Of a stretch of 64,000 bases of DNA, positions 1 to 8,493 are shown in pieces. The notes under the pieces were generated by a model, which made no database searches, was not told the origin of the DNA, and worked only from the letters and a program-made list of their open reading frames with translations. A program made the position numbers and the translations under genes. The stretch comes from JAWPMV01 sp039819665 (GTDB taxonomy: Bacteria > Bacteroidota > Bacteroidia > J057), in the NCBI GenBank assembly GCA_039819665.1, contig JBCBRM010000025.1, forward strand, positions 55,820-119,819, written 5' to 3'. How positions within the stretch are numbered: the stretch's first letter is position 1; the number at the start of each line of letters is the position of its first letter.

Positions 1-1272
1 CACTGATGTGAGGATACCTACCGTAGCCAGCAAAATAAGGTCTTCCCGAATGGCTGAGATAAATACTTGATATTTTGCCATAAAGCCCGCCAATGGAGGG
101 ATACCGGCAAGGGAGAAAAGGAAAATTGACAGCGATCCGGCGAAGTAGGGAGATTTGGCCCCCATTCCCCGCCATGCTTCAAGATCGGTATCGTCATAGC
201 TCCTTTCGGCCATACTCACAATGCCAAACGCTCCTATATTCATCAGGGTATAGATAAACATGTAGAAGAGGATGGCTTTAAAACCAAGCGTAGGCGCACA
301 AATACCAAGTAGGACGTAACCGGAGTGAGCAATACTGGAATATGCGAGCATTCGCTTGATATTGGTTTGGCGAGCTGCGACAATATTCCCGTAAATCATG
401 GTGAAGAGGGCGGAGATCGCGACTATGGTTACGATCTTTTCATTTTCAGGAGCGCTAATTAGTTGTAGTTTCTGTACGATAACAGCAAGAGCGACAAAAG
501 CTGCCATTTTACTACCAGTTGCCATGAAGCCCGCAAGAGGAGTAGGGGTTCCTTCATAAACGTCAGGTGTCCAGTTGTGAAAGGGGAAGGCAGCAACCTT
601 AAAGAGAAATCCAATCAGTAGTAGTCCGCTAGCAGTAAAGAATAGGGGTTGGTTAGATTGTAATACCCGAAGGCTGTCGGCTGAGCCGAGTTCTGAAAAG
701 TTGGTATATCCTGTCATTCCATAAAGAATGGCAATGCCAAATAACAGGAAGGCTGAAGCAAAAGAACCGAGCAGAAAATATTTTAATCCTGCCTCATTCG
801 ATTTTACATCTGTTTTGTAAAGTGAGGCAAAGATGTAGAGACACATGGACATGGTTTCCAAACCAATGAAAGTCATGATCAGATCATTCGCATTGGCCAT
901 GACTACCATCCCCAGAACAGAAAATACCAGCAAGGCATAAACATCGCTAATTTCGCGTTCTTGTCTCCTTAGATAATCCCTGAGAAAAAAGAGGGTACAT
1001 ATACCAGCAATACAGAGAAATACATGAACCAAAGGAGCAATACCTCCGGTTTCAATCATTCCATAAAAAACAATATTACTCGTAGCTGATCCCTGAACCC
1101 AGGCGAGCACAGCAGATAAAGTTAATCCTGCAGCACTCACCCAAAGCAAACTTTTGTCTTGCTTGAAAGAGTCCAGCAACATTAATGCGAGTCCGGTAAT
1201 AAGTAGTATGATCGAGGGAAATGTAGCAGTAGTAAATTCCCCAAGGGCCTGAACATTGAAAGTTTGATCCAT
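1..1272 (-). CDS. nuoN: NADH-quinone oxidoreductase subunit N (partial, 3' end outside window)
   Basis: Membrane proton-pumping subunit of respiratory complex I, homologous to Mrp-type antiporters. The reading frame is open for 424 codons from an ATG at 1272 to the window edge, against about 480 residues for the family, so the last part is missing. Many hydrophobic helices are visible, with the antiporter-family segments TFIGLETMSMCLYIF, KVAAFPFHNWTPDVYEG and LFSLAGIPPLAGFMAKY. The last of these contains the family's conserved loop near the C-terminal helices. NuoN is normally the last gene of the nuo operon, so the other subunits would lie to the right on the minus strand. They are not there, because the next gene is an unrelated divergent regulator. 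Either nuoN is first in its transcript here or the operon is split. Identification is firm. Confidence 0.95.
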   Translation of the reverse strand, partial: MDQTFNVQALGEFTTATFPSIILLITGLALMLLDSFKQDKSLLWVSAAGLTLSAVLAWVQGSATSNIVFYGMIETGGIAPLVHVFLCIAGICTLFFLRDYLRRQEREISDVYALLVFSVLGMVVMANANDLIMTFIGLETMSMCLYIFASLYKTDVKSNEAGLKYFLLGSFASAFLLFGIAILYGMTGYTNFSELGSADSLRVLQSNQPLFFTASGLLLIGFLFKVAAFPFHNWTPDVYEGTPTPLAGFMATGSKMAAFVALAVIVQKLQLISAPENEKIVTIVAISALFTMIYGNIVAARQTNIKRMLAYSSIAHSGYVLLGICAPTLGFKAILFYMFIYTLMNIGAFGIVSMAERSYDDTDLEAWRGMGAKSPYFAGSLSIFLFSLAGIPPLAGFMAKYQVFISAIREDLILLATVGILTSV

Positions 1273-1496
1273 GTCAGAAGTAAATTCTGGGTTTCTTAAT
1301 CCGCCTAAGTTAGCATATCCGCTCTATTCATCAAAATTGGAATTGTGCCTAGAGGGCTTTTTGTTTTTATCCCTCTATTCTTTGGGTAAAAACCGTAAAG
1401 ACTAATTAGAAAATGCTTACCTGAGACTAAGTTTCTTTTATTGTTTATTCATTTGTATTTATGCATTTCTTCTTCTTTTTCCTTAGATGAAAAAGA

Positions 1497-1765
1497 ATCC
1501 AAAAATCAAGCTGCTGCAAAGCCTCCCGCAGTCCGACCCTCGCACCCGATGCAGCAGCGAGGCCTCGTCGCGAAAGGGAGACGTATTAGCGTATTTGGGT
1601 GTTAGTGTGTTTGAGTTGAAGAGGATGTTAGTACTAACAATCGCTAACACCCTAACACACTAATACCCAAACAGCTCTTTCTCCTCTCAAGCGCGCAGAC
1701 CCTGCAGAGCCCATCGGGAGCTGGGGCGGCGTTGCGGCTGGCTTTGGGCTCTGCGATTTTTGACT
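1497..1765. repeat. Inverted pair of covarying hairpins around a GTGTTAG palindrome
   Basis: The gap between nuoN and the tetR gene is a nested inverted repeat. The outer arms are two related hairpins. On the plus strand an 8-bp stem GCTGCTGC/GCAGCAGC (1510-1517, 1551-1558) encloses a 33-nt loop. On the minus strand a 9-bp stem GCAGAGCCC/GGGCTCTGC (1746-1754, 1704-1712) also encloses a 33-nt loop. Both loops start AAAGCC, have CCGCA at the same place and end CCCGAT. The stems differ in sequence but both pair perfectly. Inside lies a palindrome of GTGTTAG-like units (1583-1615 against 1641-1672) with TGTTAGTACTAACA at the centre (1626-1639). The region is much richer in G and C than the surrounding gaps. 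Its function is unknown. Confidence 0.75.
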
Positions 1766-1788
1766 CCATCTTTTTCTAAAAAAGATGG
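1766..1788. other. Perfect short hairpin upstream of tetR
   Basis: CCATCTTTTT and AAAAAGATGG form a 10-bp perfect stem with a 3-nt loop. It sits between the repeat element and the TetR gene start at 1866. It could be a weak terminator closing transcription out of the repeat element, or an operator. There is no long T run after it in either direction. Confidence 0.35.
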
Positions 1789-1865
1789 AAACATCCCTCA
1801 GAAAAGCCCAAACAGAAAAAGAATACGTACTTAAATAATAGTATCTTGCGATCGATATCATATAA

Positions 1866-2453
1866 ATGGATTCTCAACCACTACCAGCACTAAGCGAAAG
1901 AAAACAGCAAATCCTGAATGCTGCCAGAGACCTCTTCAGCCATAAAGGCTACGGAGCTGCCTCTATGCGCGATCTGGCCAAGGTTATGGATATAAAACCT
2001 GCCAGCCTTTACAGCCATTATGATTCCAAAGAAGATATTTTATGGGAAATTGCGATTCGGGCGAAAGAGGCTTTCTTTCAGAAGGTATTGCCTTTGGCAG
2101 AAGGGGAGGGAAACATAGAGGAACGATTGCGATCCATGCTTCAAGCCCATGTAGGCGTAATCATCGATAATATAAACGCATCAGCTATTTTCTTTGGAGA
2201 ATGGAAACACCTGAGCGATCCCCGAAGATCTGAATTCGCCGCCTATCAGGAAGCTTATGAACAGGCCTTCCGGGAGCTAGTAAATAAGGGGATAAGTAGT
2301 GGAACCTTTCGGGATCAAAATACCCGATTTGGGGTGAGGAGTTTGCTTGCAGGAATCAATTGGATTCATAAATGGTACAAAGCCGATGGAAGGATGAAAT
2401 CTGAAGAAATAGCCGAACAGGCTGCTGATTTTGGATTGGCAGCTTTGAGATAG
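1866..2453 (+). CDS. TetR/AcrR family transcriptional regulator
   Basis: Cytoplasmic dimeric repressor family. The N-terminal 60 residues form the TetR helix-turn-helix: RKQQILNAARDLFSHKGY is helix 1, and MRDLAKVMDIKPASLYSHY contains the recognition helix with the usual LYxHF/Y ending. The remaining 130 residues are the variable ligand-binding domain, so the ligand cannot be read from sequence. At 195 residues it has full family length. It is divergent from nuoN and converges with the next gene, with only 3 bp between the two stop codons, so it is transcribed alone. No obvious target operon lies beside it. Confidence 0.9.
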   Translation: MDSQPLPALSERKQQILNAARDLFSHKGYGAASMRDLAKVMDIKPASLYSHYDSKEDILWEIAIRAKEAFFQKVLPLAEGEGNIEERLRSMLQAHVGVIIDNINASAIFFGEWKHLSDPRRSEFAAYQEAYEQAFRELVNKGISSGTFRDQNTRFGVRSLLAGINWIHKWYKADGRMKSEEIAEQAADFGLAALR

Positions 2454-2456
2454 CGC

Positions 2457-3479
2457 TTACATCAGGAAAGTTTTTGCAGTCCCAATAATCTCCGTTTCCT
2501 CGTCTGAAGTTTTTCTGTAAATCAAAACGGTATAAGGTCCTCCTCTCAATTTCGTCGCGAAATCATAGGGTAATACTCCTTTTATGGGAAGCGAACCTCC
2601 CTGGTAGTTGACTTTTATCAATAAAGAGGAAGTCATTTCTTTTCCCTTATTCACAAATTTTATCCCACTATTTGCATTGCTAACATGAAATATAGGCTTT
2701 TTGGATAAGGCTTCTTCAAGTACGATAAAAAGTTCTTGTTCCTTTTTTGCAGAAGTAGGTATTTTTTCAGTCGCAAGTAGGGGCCTTCCGTATTCAAAGT
2801 CGAAAGTAAATAGGAATTCTTTTACGGAATTCTTCCTAATTGTTTTATTCCTATTTGTATTCTGTCCATTCTTATCTAAGCCTTCAACGTTAACATTTAA
2901 GGCAAAGAATCCAGGAATTTCCTGCTCAATCCTATCTACATCTAAGTTTGGTATTTCCTCCAACTTTTCATTCGAACACTCTTCATACAAAGATTGAATA
3001 GACTTGAGAGTTGATTGTAAGTGAGCTTTCTCCAGCTTCATGTCTTCACTTTCTCGCATGAGTTCTCCAAGATCACCTACCAAAAGATTGATCTCGGCTT
3101 TGTAGGTCTGAACCAGTACTTCTTTTACATTTGCCAATTTCGCCTTCATAGCCAGAATGGTCCGCCTTTGGGTCTTTCCTTCCTTTTCCAATTTGGCAAT
3201 ATTGGATTCCAGCTCACGAACCTGTTGATTCATGTGCTCGAGTTCGTCGTGCTTTTCTCCTAAAAGAAGTTGGGTGATTTCGAGACTGCTAGTGGCCTCG
3301 GAGGTATTGGCTTGATATTCAGCTATGCTGCTATTGAGGTCATTGATCTCTTTTTCCAGCTTTTCTGCATAGGCTTTGGCGGTATCCCGGTCTCCAGTAA
3401 AGGTGTCGATCAACAAGAAGGCAATCAGGGTCGAGAAGAACATCGCCCCAACAATGAGTAATTGTCGCTGGTATTTCAT
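2457..3479 (-). CDS. Membrane-anchored coiled-coil protein, paralogue A
   Basis: Function unknown. One transmembrane helix lies near the N terminus (LLIVGAMFFSTLIAFLLI). A long charged coiled coil follows at about residues 40-175, and then a C-terminal domain rich in beta-strand pattern that ends GGPYTVLIYRKTSDEETEII and an aromatic KTFLM tail. The gene at 3814-4851 has the same plan, nearly the same length (345 against 340), and a matching C terminus (GGPYTVFVYL, EIIGSEKTF). The two are therefore tandem paralogues separated by a small membrane protein gene. The topology suggests a periplasmic coiled coil anchored in the inner membrane. The three genes are on one strand with modest gaps and may be cotranscribed. 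Confidence 0.8.
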   Translation of the reverse strand: MKYQRQLLIVGAMFFSTLIAFLLIDTFTGDRDTAKAYAEKLEKEINDLNSSIAEYQANTSEATSSLEITQLLLGEKHDELEHMNQQVRELESNIAKLEKEGKTQRRTILAMKAKLANVKEVLVQTYKAEINLLVGDLGELMRESEDMKLEKAHLQSTLKSIQSLYEECSNEKLEEIPNLDVDRIEQEIPGFFALNVNVEGLDKNGQNTNRNKTIRKNSVKEFLFTFDFEYGRPLLATEKIPTSAKKEQELFIVLEEALSKKPIFHVSNANSGIKFVNKGKEMTSSLLIKVNYQGGSLPIKGVLPYDFATKLRGGPYTVLIYRKTSDEETEIIGTAKTFLM

Positions 3480-3607
3480 CTTGTGCAGTGTTTTAGACCG
3501 AAAGAACCGAGGGGATATGAAGTCAGAATAAGGAACAAGGAATAGAGAAGTAAAAAGGATTAAAACAAGCCTTCTAAAATCTTCATTCCTTGTTCTGCAT
3601 TCTTCAT

Positions 3608-3793
3608 TTATTCTTTATAATAATCTCTATACTCTCCTTTTTCCTGTACTTGGTCAACCGGTACCGCTTGGGATTCTGTATCTATAATTAAGCGCGAACC
3701 GATGTAGGCTATACTTACTGCAGCTGCGATTATGAGGATCAATACGAGGAATCTACGAGCGGGCTTTTTGTTTGCAAGCGGATTTATGCTCAT
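3608..3793 (-). CDS. Small single-pass membrane protein
   Basis: A 61-residue protein not recognised as any family. It has a basic N terminus (KKPARR), one strongly hydrophobic helix (FLVLILIIAAAVSIAYIG) and a short acidic and polar tail ending in EYRDYYKE. The positive-inside rule puts the tail in the periplasm. It lies 20 bp after the stop of the upstream paralogue B gene, and 128 bp before the start of paralogue A. The most likely reading is an operon of three envelope proteins. Confidence 0.65.
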   Translation of the reverse strand: MSINPLANKKPARRFLVLILIIAAAVSIAYIGSRLIIDTESQAVPVDQVQEKGEYRDYYKE

Positions 3794-3813
3794 TGAAGGT
3801 TAAAGAGAATAAA

Positions 3814-4851
3814 TTATTGTATAAAGGTTTTTTCTGAACCAATGATTTCTGAGTCTGTAGCAGATTTCATCAGGTAAACAAATACGGTATAAGGTCCACC
3901 TTTTGCATTCTTAAGGGCTTCCCCTGCATTGAATTCACCTTGAACTCTCATGGTATTTCCCTGAAAATTTGATTGTACTTCTAAAGTAGAAATCAATTCT
4001 CTACCATTACTTGTGAACTTTCTGCCACTATTCTGAGTACCTGCATTATAGATCGTTGGACCGTCTCCGCGAGTAGGTTTTAATACAATGTGAACTGTCC
4101 TGCTCCCACTAGGCATGTCGATTCCCTCGAAATCAAACTCAAAAAACAATTTTGTAGTCTTTTTGCGTAGAATACTGCTTCTTTTCATTGCACTACCTCC
4201 TTTTTGGTCGAGTGCTCTGAATCTGAAGTTTGAAGCATAGAATCCTGCAGGTCTTTCTGTAACCGCTGCCGGAGTAGGTGTTTCTATTTGAGGCGAAGGA
4301 GATGTCATCGCCATTCCGCCACCACTAGCCTGACAATCATCATATACATTTTTCAAGCTATCAAAAGCATTTTGCTTTTTGAGCGCTTCATCTTTCAAAC
4401 TATCCTGAGTACGTGTCAAGGTACCGAGATCAAAAACCAACAGATCAATTTCTGCTTTATAGGTTTCTACCAGTTTACCTCGGGCATCTGATAGTCTTTC
4501 CCTCAACTCACGAATGGTCCGCTTGTCGGTTTTACCTTCTCTTTCCAGGCGCTCAATCTGCTCCTCAAGCGTGCTCACTTTTTGGCTCATATTGTCCAGC
4601 TCGACATACTTTTCGTCCAGCAGGGCTTCAAAGTTCTCAGCCTGGTCATCCTTTTCAGAAAAAACCAGTTCCAATTCGAGCAAATTGCTTTCCAACTGAA
4701 GAATTTCCTCCTTAAGAGCAGCCTCTGTAACCACCCCGGGATTTACTGCGGGATTATTTTTGGAAAAGATGCTGATCAGCAAAAATGCGAGTACCGTAGC
4801 CAAAACCATGGCTCCGATTATCAGGAAATTCTTATTAATCTTCCTATTCAT
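3814..4851 (-). CDS. Membrane-anchored coiled-coil protein, paralogue B
   Basis: Function unknown. The N-terminal transmembrane helix is FLIIGAMVLATVLAFLLI, almost the same as in paralogue A at 2457-3479. A coiled coil covers about residues 40-170. A short Pro/Ser/Thr-rich linker follows (near TSPSPQIETPTPAAV), and then a C-terminal beta-rich domain with GGPYTVFVYL and EIIGSEKTF. The conserved termini and divergent coiled coils suggest duplication with relaxed selection on the rod. It is probably the first gene of the three-gene minus-strand set. Upstream, 4852-5088 separates it from divergent small genes. Confidence 0.8.
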   Translation of the reverse strand: MNRKINKNFLIIGAMVLATVLAFLLISIFSKNNPAVNPGVVTEAALKEEILQLESNLLELELVFSEKDDQAENFEALLDEKYVELDNMSQKVSTLEEQIERLEREGKTDKRTIRELRERLSDARGKLVETYKAEIDLLVFDLGTLTRTQDSLKDEALKKQNAFDSLKNVYDDCQASGGGMAMTSPSPQIETPTPAAVTERPAGFYASNFRFRALDQKGGSAMKRSSILRKKTTKLFFEFDFEGIDMPSGSRTVHIVLKPTRGDGPTIYNAGTQNSGRKFTSNGRELISTLEVQSNFQGNTMRVQGEFNAGEALKNAKGGPYTVFVYLMKSATDSEIIGSEKTFIQ

Positions 4852-5088
4852 TATTTGAGTTTAGTAACAAAGGTAAACATTATGGGGGAGACTTCGTATC
4901 TAATTGTCATCGCCTCCCTACATGATAAGAACGATTAGAATGGACTAAATAATAAAAATAGTCCGTATTTTTTTGTCTTCCTGCTGAGTGAGCAAAATTC
5001 ATGCGTAAGCTGATTATATTGACGAGAAGCGCATGTTTTGCTAAACTTTTTGTTTGTCGCTCTTGTGGGAAATTCTCATTTTACAAAT

Positions 5089-5301
5089 ATGAAAAAGAAA
5101 GATAGGATCATTTCGCTCTTTATTGACAAAGAGACTTATGCTCAGGGCAAAGTAGAGTTAACCGAAAAACTCTATGAGATTGTGCCCAAAGATCAGATCG
5201 AAGGAATCAAATACATCATTCCTTCTGCAACGGAGAATGGTATATATTATACGATTCATATCCTGGAAAAACAGGATAGCTCCAGCAACCTTGGATTCTA
5301 G
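5089..5301 (+). CDS. Small hypothetical protein upstream of the ClpP-like gene
   Basis: A 70-residue soluble protein, not recognised. I prefer the ATG at 5089 (MKKKDRIISLF) to the in-frame ATG at 5038. It gives a basic start and a compact alpha/beta pattern, and AT-rich sequence precedes it, as is usual in this phylum. There is no signal peptide or membrane segment. The next gene starts 75 bp downstream on the same strand, so cotranscription with the ClpP-like protease is possible. Confidence 0.6.
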   Translation: MKKKDRIISLFIDKETYAQGKVELTEKLYEIVPKDQIEGIKYIIPSATENGIYYTIHILEKQDSSSNLGF

Positions 5302-5375
5302 TTCAAGTGTTGGGGCAAAAGATCGCACCTCTCACATCACATCCGTTTCCGTAACTAAGCAACTTATTTTATTTC

Positions 5376-5918
5376 ATGTCTAAAATTCCCAGAGAAAGGA
5401 CCATCATCCTAAGTCAACAGATCGACCAGAAAGCCGTTAATGATGTCGTAAAATTAATTTTTGATGTAAACCGCAGCGATGAAGCGAAATACAAGGACTA
5501 TAAAAAGTTTAAGCGTAAACCCATCCAACTGGTCCTAAACACCTATGGAGGAGTCGTTTATGATGGCCTCGCCATGATCAACGCAATAGAAAGCTCCAAG
5601 ACGCCGGTTCATATTACTGCCCTGGGTAGTGCTATGAGTATGGGACTCTTTATTTTGGCTTCGGGCCATAAGCGTTTTATTAATAAAAACGCTACAGTCA
5701 TGTATCACCAGATCTCTTCCTTTTCATGGGGAAAAATAGAGAGTTTGCGGAACGATATAAAAGAGGCCGAAAGGTTGGAGAAAATTTGCGAAGATATTCT
5801 TTTTGAAAAGACCAAGATCAAACCCAAAGATCTAAAGCCTTTCAAAAAACAGCAAAAAGAGTGGTATATGGATGCCAAGGAAGCCCTGAAATATGGGATC
5901 GTCGACAAGATCGTATAA
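5376..5918 (+). CDS. ClpP-like serine peptidase
   Basis: A cytoplasmic member of the ClpP/crotonase-fold peptidases, 180 residues, with no signal peptide. The nucleophile motif is GSAMSMG with Ser88 as the likely catalytic serine. The histidine is in VMYHQ (His111), matching ClpP MIHQP. The C-terminal YMDAKEALKYGIVDKIV matches the ClpP ending. Where ClpP has its catalytic aspartate (in the RD-x-F motif), alignment by eye places Glu162 (QKEWYM), so the third member of the triad appears to be changed. An insertion after residue 30 (SDEAKYKDYKKFKRK) is also unlike housekeeping ClpP. This is probably an accessory paralogue rather than the main clpP. A strong bidirectional terminator follows. Confidence 0.8.
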   Translation: MSKIPRERTIILSQQIDQKAVNDVVKLIFDVNRSDEAKYKDYKKFKRKPIQLVLNTYGGVVYDGLAMINAIESSKTPVHITALGSAMSMGLFILASGHKRFINKNATVMYHQISSFSWGKIESLRNDIKEAERLEKICEDILFEKTKIKPKDLKPFKKQQKEWYMDAKEALKYGIVDKIV

Positions 5919-5940
5919 GCTTAAAAACTGGATGAAATAA

Positions 5941-5967
5941 AAACTCCGGCTCAAATGGCCGGAGTTT
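5941..5967. terminator. Bidirectional rho-independent terminator
   Basis: AAACTCCGGC and GCCGGAGTTT form a perfect 10-bp stem around a 7-nt loop, with a T run on the right and A residues on the left. It sits between two convergent genes (stops at 5918 and 5973) and can serve both. Confidence 0.85.
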
Positions 5968-5972
5968 TTATG

Positions 5973-8009
5973 TTAAGCGTGAACTAATTCTTTATTGATC
6001 GCCTTATTGACGGTTTTCTTCCGCCCCTGAAATATAGTAGGGGCATAGAGTTGATGCTCATGGCTAATTCGAAGTATTTCTGCGATACTCCAGGCCTGCG
6101 CAAAGCAACCACGAGCTTTATGATTGGCATTTCCATCAAATATTTCTGAAATGCTACCTATAGCTCCTTCTCCCCGATAATGTTCTTCCAAATAAGAGAT
6201 CAATTGACGGGATTGTTCTTTGCCTAAGCTGCCTTTCACACGTATGCTAGCATCCATATAGGGTCCCATTAGCCAGGACCAAACAGTGCCTTGATGATAA
6301 GCAGCATCACGATTTACCAAATTGCCAGAGTAGCTGCCTCTGTAATCCTGATCTTTATGGCTAAGACTTCTCAGGCCTACAGGCGTTAGTAATTCCTGCT
6401 CTACTTTATTTAGAACGGAAACTGCCTTTGAAGGACTCAGGCAAGTATAGGGAAGGCTGATTGCGAAAATCTGGTTTGGCCTTATACTGGCATCTTTCTG
6501 ATCTCCATCAATGAAATCATAGAGGGCTTCCGTTTCTTCATTCCAAAAATTCTGGACAAATTGCTTACGGATCCATTTGGCTTTTACGCTTACCTGATTC
6601 ATCTCCTCTCTTCTGCCTAGCATGCGAAGTGTACTACGATAGATTTCCCAGGCATTGTACCAAAGAGCGTTTATCTCTACAGCTTTGCCATATCTGGGAG
6701 TAGGGGTCCAATCTCCTACTTTAGCATCCATCCAGGTCAATGCATATCCTGCTTCTCCTCCTCTCAATAATCCATCTTCCTCCATTTTTATATTAAAGCG
6801 AGTCCCTTTCTGATGCCAATCCAGGATTTCTTTCATGGCTGGTAAAAGTGTCTCTCTTGCCGATTTGAGGTCTTTGGTTACTTTGAGGTATTTATGAGCC
6901 GCTACAAAAAACCATAAACTTGCATCAATGGTGTTGTAAACCGGCCGTTCGCCATCATCTGGGAAACGATTGGGTATCATGCCCTGACTCAGATTTTCTG
7001 CATATACCTCCAGCATTCTCTTTGCATCCTCATATCTTCCTGTAGCTAGACAGAGGCCGGGAATAGATATCATGGTATCTCTGCCCCAATCCGTAAACCA
7101 GGGATACCCAGCGATGATTGACCTGCGCCCATTTCCTCTTTGTACAACAAATTGATCTGCTGCAAGGCTCAGTTCTTTGATAAAAGGATTGCTACTTTTT
7201 ATGTTGTTAGCGAGTTGCTTTCTTCTTTTACTTTCTCCTTCGAAAAGTTGCCAGGCATCTTTCTCTCCCGGATTTTCTGTAGAAACGACGATTCCCAATT
7301 TGGCTCCTGCATGCAAATTCACATAAAACCTGCCGGGGCTGAATAGGTCTTCATGCCCTTCCATTCCTCTTTCCAATTCCTTACTATACTCAAAATTGAA
7401 ATACCACTCTCCCTGCTCCTTGAAATGTGCACCGGGTACTTTTATATACAAATCCTCACTTTCCAAATTGAGGGTACTGTGGAAGGTGTCATTCACAAAA
7501 CTACTTGTATATCCGTGTAATTCTCTTGCTTTAGCTAGATGATGATGATCCCGAATGGCTGACAGAGGTAAAAGTTCCATGCAAAAATCATGGTTGGCTT
7601 TCAAAACCTCATAAAGAATGACCACCGTATTCTCTCCATGTATCGCCGCAATAGTTTTTTGTACTTCTATTCCATTGGTACGATAAACAAAAGTGGGGAA
7701 TTGTCCGCGAGAAAAGCTTTTCTGGAAAATATATCCATTTGGGAAAATAGCTCCCTGGTACTTATTACAACCAAGGTCATAACTCTTGGATGTTTCCGGT
7801 ACATGGATGGTTTCATCCATTTTTGAAAGTATCACTTGACGACCTACTGGTGGTTTGGACGCAGCCACCAAAAGTCCATGATATCTTCGGCTGAGGGTAC
7901 CGATGATGCTAGAGCAACTATAGCCTCCAAGTCCGTTGGTTTCTAACCACTCGTACTGACTGGCAAGGTCAAATCGGTTGAGGATGGCAGTATCAATTGA
8001 ATTCGTCAT
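5973..8009 (-). CDS. Glycogen debranching enzyme (amylo-alpha-1,6-glucosidase, GH133 type)
   Basis: A cytoplasmic enzyme of 678 residues that would hydrolyse alpha-1,6 branch points in glycogen. The N-terminal domain has the family opening YEWLETNGLGGYSCSS and RRYHGLLVAA. The C-terminal (alpha/alpha)6 domain contains GYPWFTDWGRDTMISIPGL, MIPNRFPDDGERP, YNTIDASLWF and GTVWSWLMGPY, all typical of bacterial and archaeal GDE proteins. There is no signal peptide, so it acts on stored glycogen. It is transcribed alone and faces the ClpP-like gene across a terminator. A palindrome about 70 bp upstream of the start may be an operator. Confidence 0.92.
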   Translation of the reverse strand: MTNSIDTAILNRFDLASQYEWLETNGLGGYSCSSIIGTLSRRYHGLLVAASKPPVGRQVILSKMDETIHVPETSKSYDLGCNKYQGAIFPNGYIFQKSFSRGQFPTFVYRTNGIEVQKTIAAIHGENTVVILYEVLKANHDFCMELLPLSAIRDHHHLAKARELHGYTSSFVNDTFHSTLNLESEDLYIKVPGAHFKEQGEWYFNFEYSKELERGMEGHEDLFSPGRFYVNLHAGAKLGIVVSTENPGEKDAWQLFEGESKRRKQLANNIKSSNPFIKELSLAADQFVVQRGNGRRSIIAGYPWFTDWGRDTMISIPGLCLATGRYEDAKRMLEVYAENLSQGMIPNRFPDDGERPVYNTIDASLWFFVAAHKYLKVTKDLKSARETLLPAMKEILDWHQKGTRFNIKMEEDGLLRGGEAGYALTWMDAKVGDWTPTPRYGKAVEINALWYNAWEIYRSTLRMLGRREEMNQVSVKAKWIRKQFVQNFWNEETEALYDFIDGDQKDASIRPNQIFAISLPYTCLSPSKAVSVLNKVEQELLTPVGLRSLSHKDQDYRGSYSGNLVNRDAAYHQGTVWSWLMGPYMDASIRVKGSLGKEQSRQLISYLEEHYRGEGAIGSISEIFDGNANHKARGCFAQAWSIAEILRISHEHQLYAPTIFQGRKKTVNKAINKELVHA

Positions 8010-8076
8010 GTAAATTTCCGTAAAAGCGGTCTCATCTAGTTTTTCATTTTACACGAATGAGCATTAATATCCTGTC

Positions 8077-8097
8077 TTGAGTCCGACATGGACTCAA
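8077..8097. promoter_or_regulatory. Palindrome upstream of the debranching enzyme
   Basis: TTGAGTCC and GGACTCAA form an 8-bp perfect inverted repeat with a 5-nt spacer, starting 68 bp upstream of the debranching enzyme start codon at 8009. The position suits an operator, and the symmetry suits a dimeric regulator. It could also be an RNA hairpin. The rest of the gap, 8098-8493, shows no gene or clear repeat. Confidence 0.35.
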
Positions 8098-8493
8098 AAA
8101 GGCGTTAATTTGGGCAAAGAGCCAGTTGTCTGGGTTGGAAGAAGTTGATTCGGATCAGGTCTTTTCCTATCTACTTACTCCGACAGGATGAGTCCAAAGA
8201 TCACTTTAAATACGGTCTTCCTCCAAGTGGGTTTTGCAAAATTTCTAACAAAACTCAATGTGAAATTTTTGTTAAAAATATAATCCAGTAGCTGAATATA
8301 TTAACCCCAGTATGCACAAATATTTAATAAGTGTGCAGGCATTATGCCAGTTTCATAATCGAAAAAACGTATCAGCGAGTAGAGATGGGTAAAAAATTTA
8401 CAATACGTTCAGGTGGTAATACAAAGTAACGGAAAAGCTTACAGCTAAAAAAGAATTTTGAAGAAAATCTTTTGACAGGATGATTAAAATTTC
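8098..8493. other. Intergenic gap without a recognisable feature
   Basis: AT-rich sequence between the beta-lactamase-like gene and the debranching enzyme. I see no coding frame of reasonable length, RNA gene or strong hairpin. Confidence 0.5.

Noticed and set aside
1652..1861. Minus-strand 69-codon frame upstream of tetR
   Set aside because: It lies in the nested inverted repeat, whose structure explains the sequence better than coding does.
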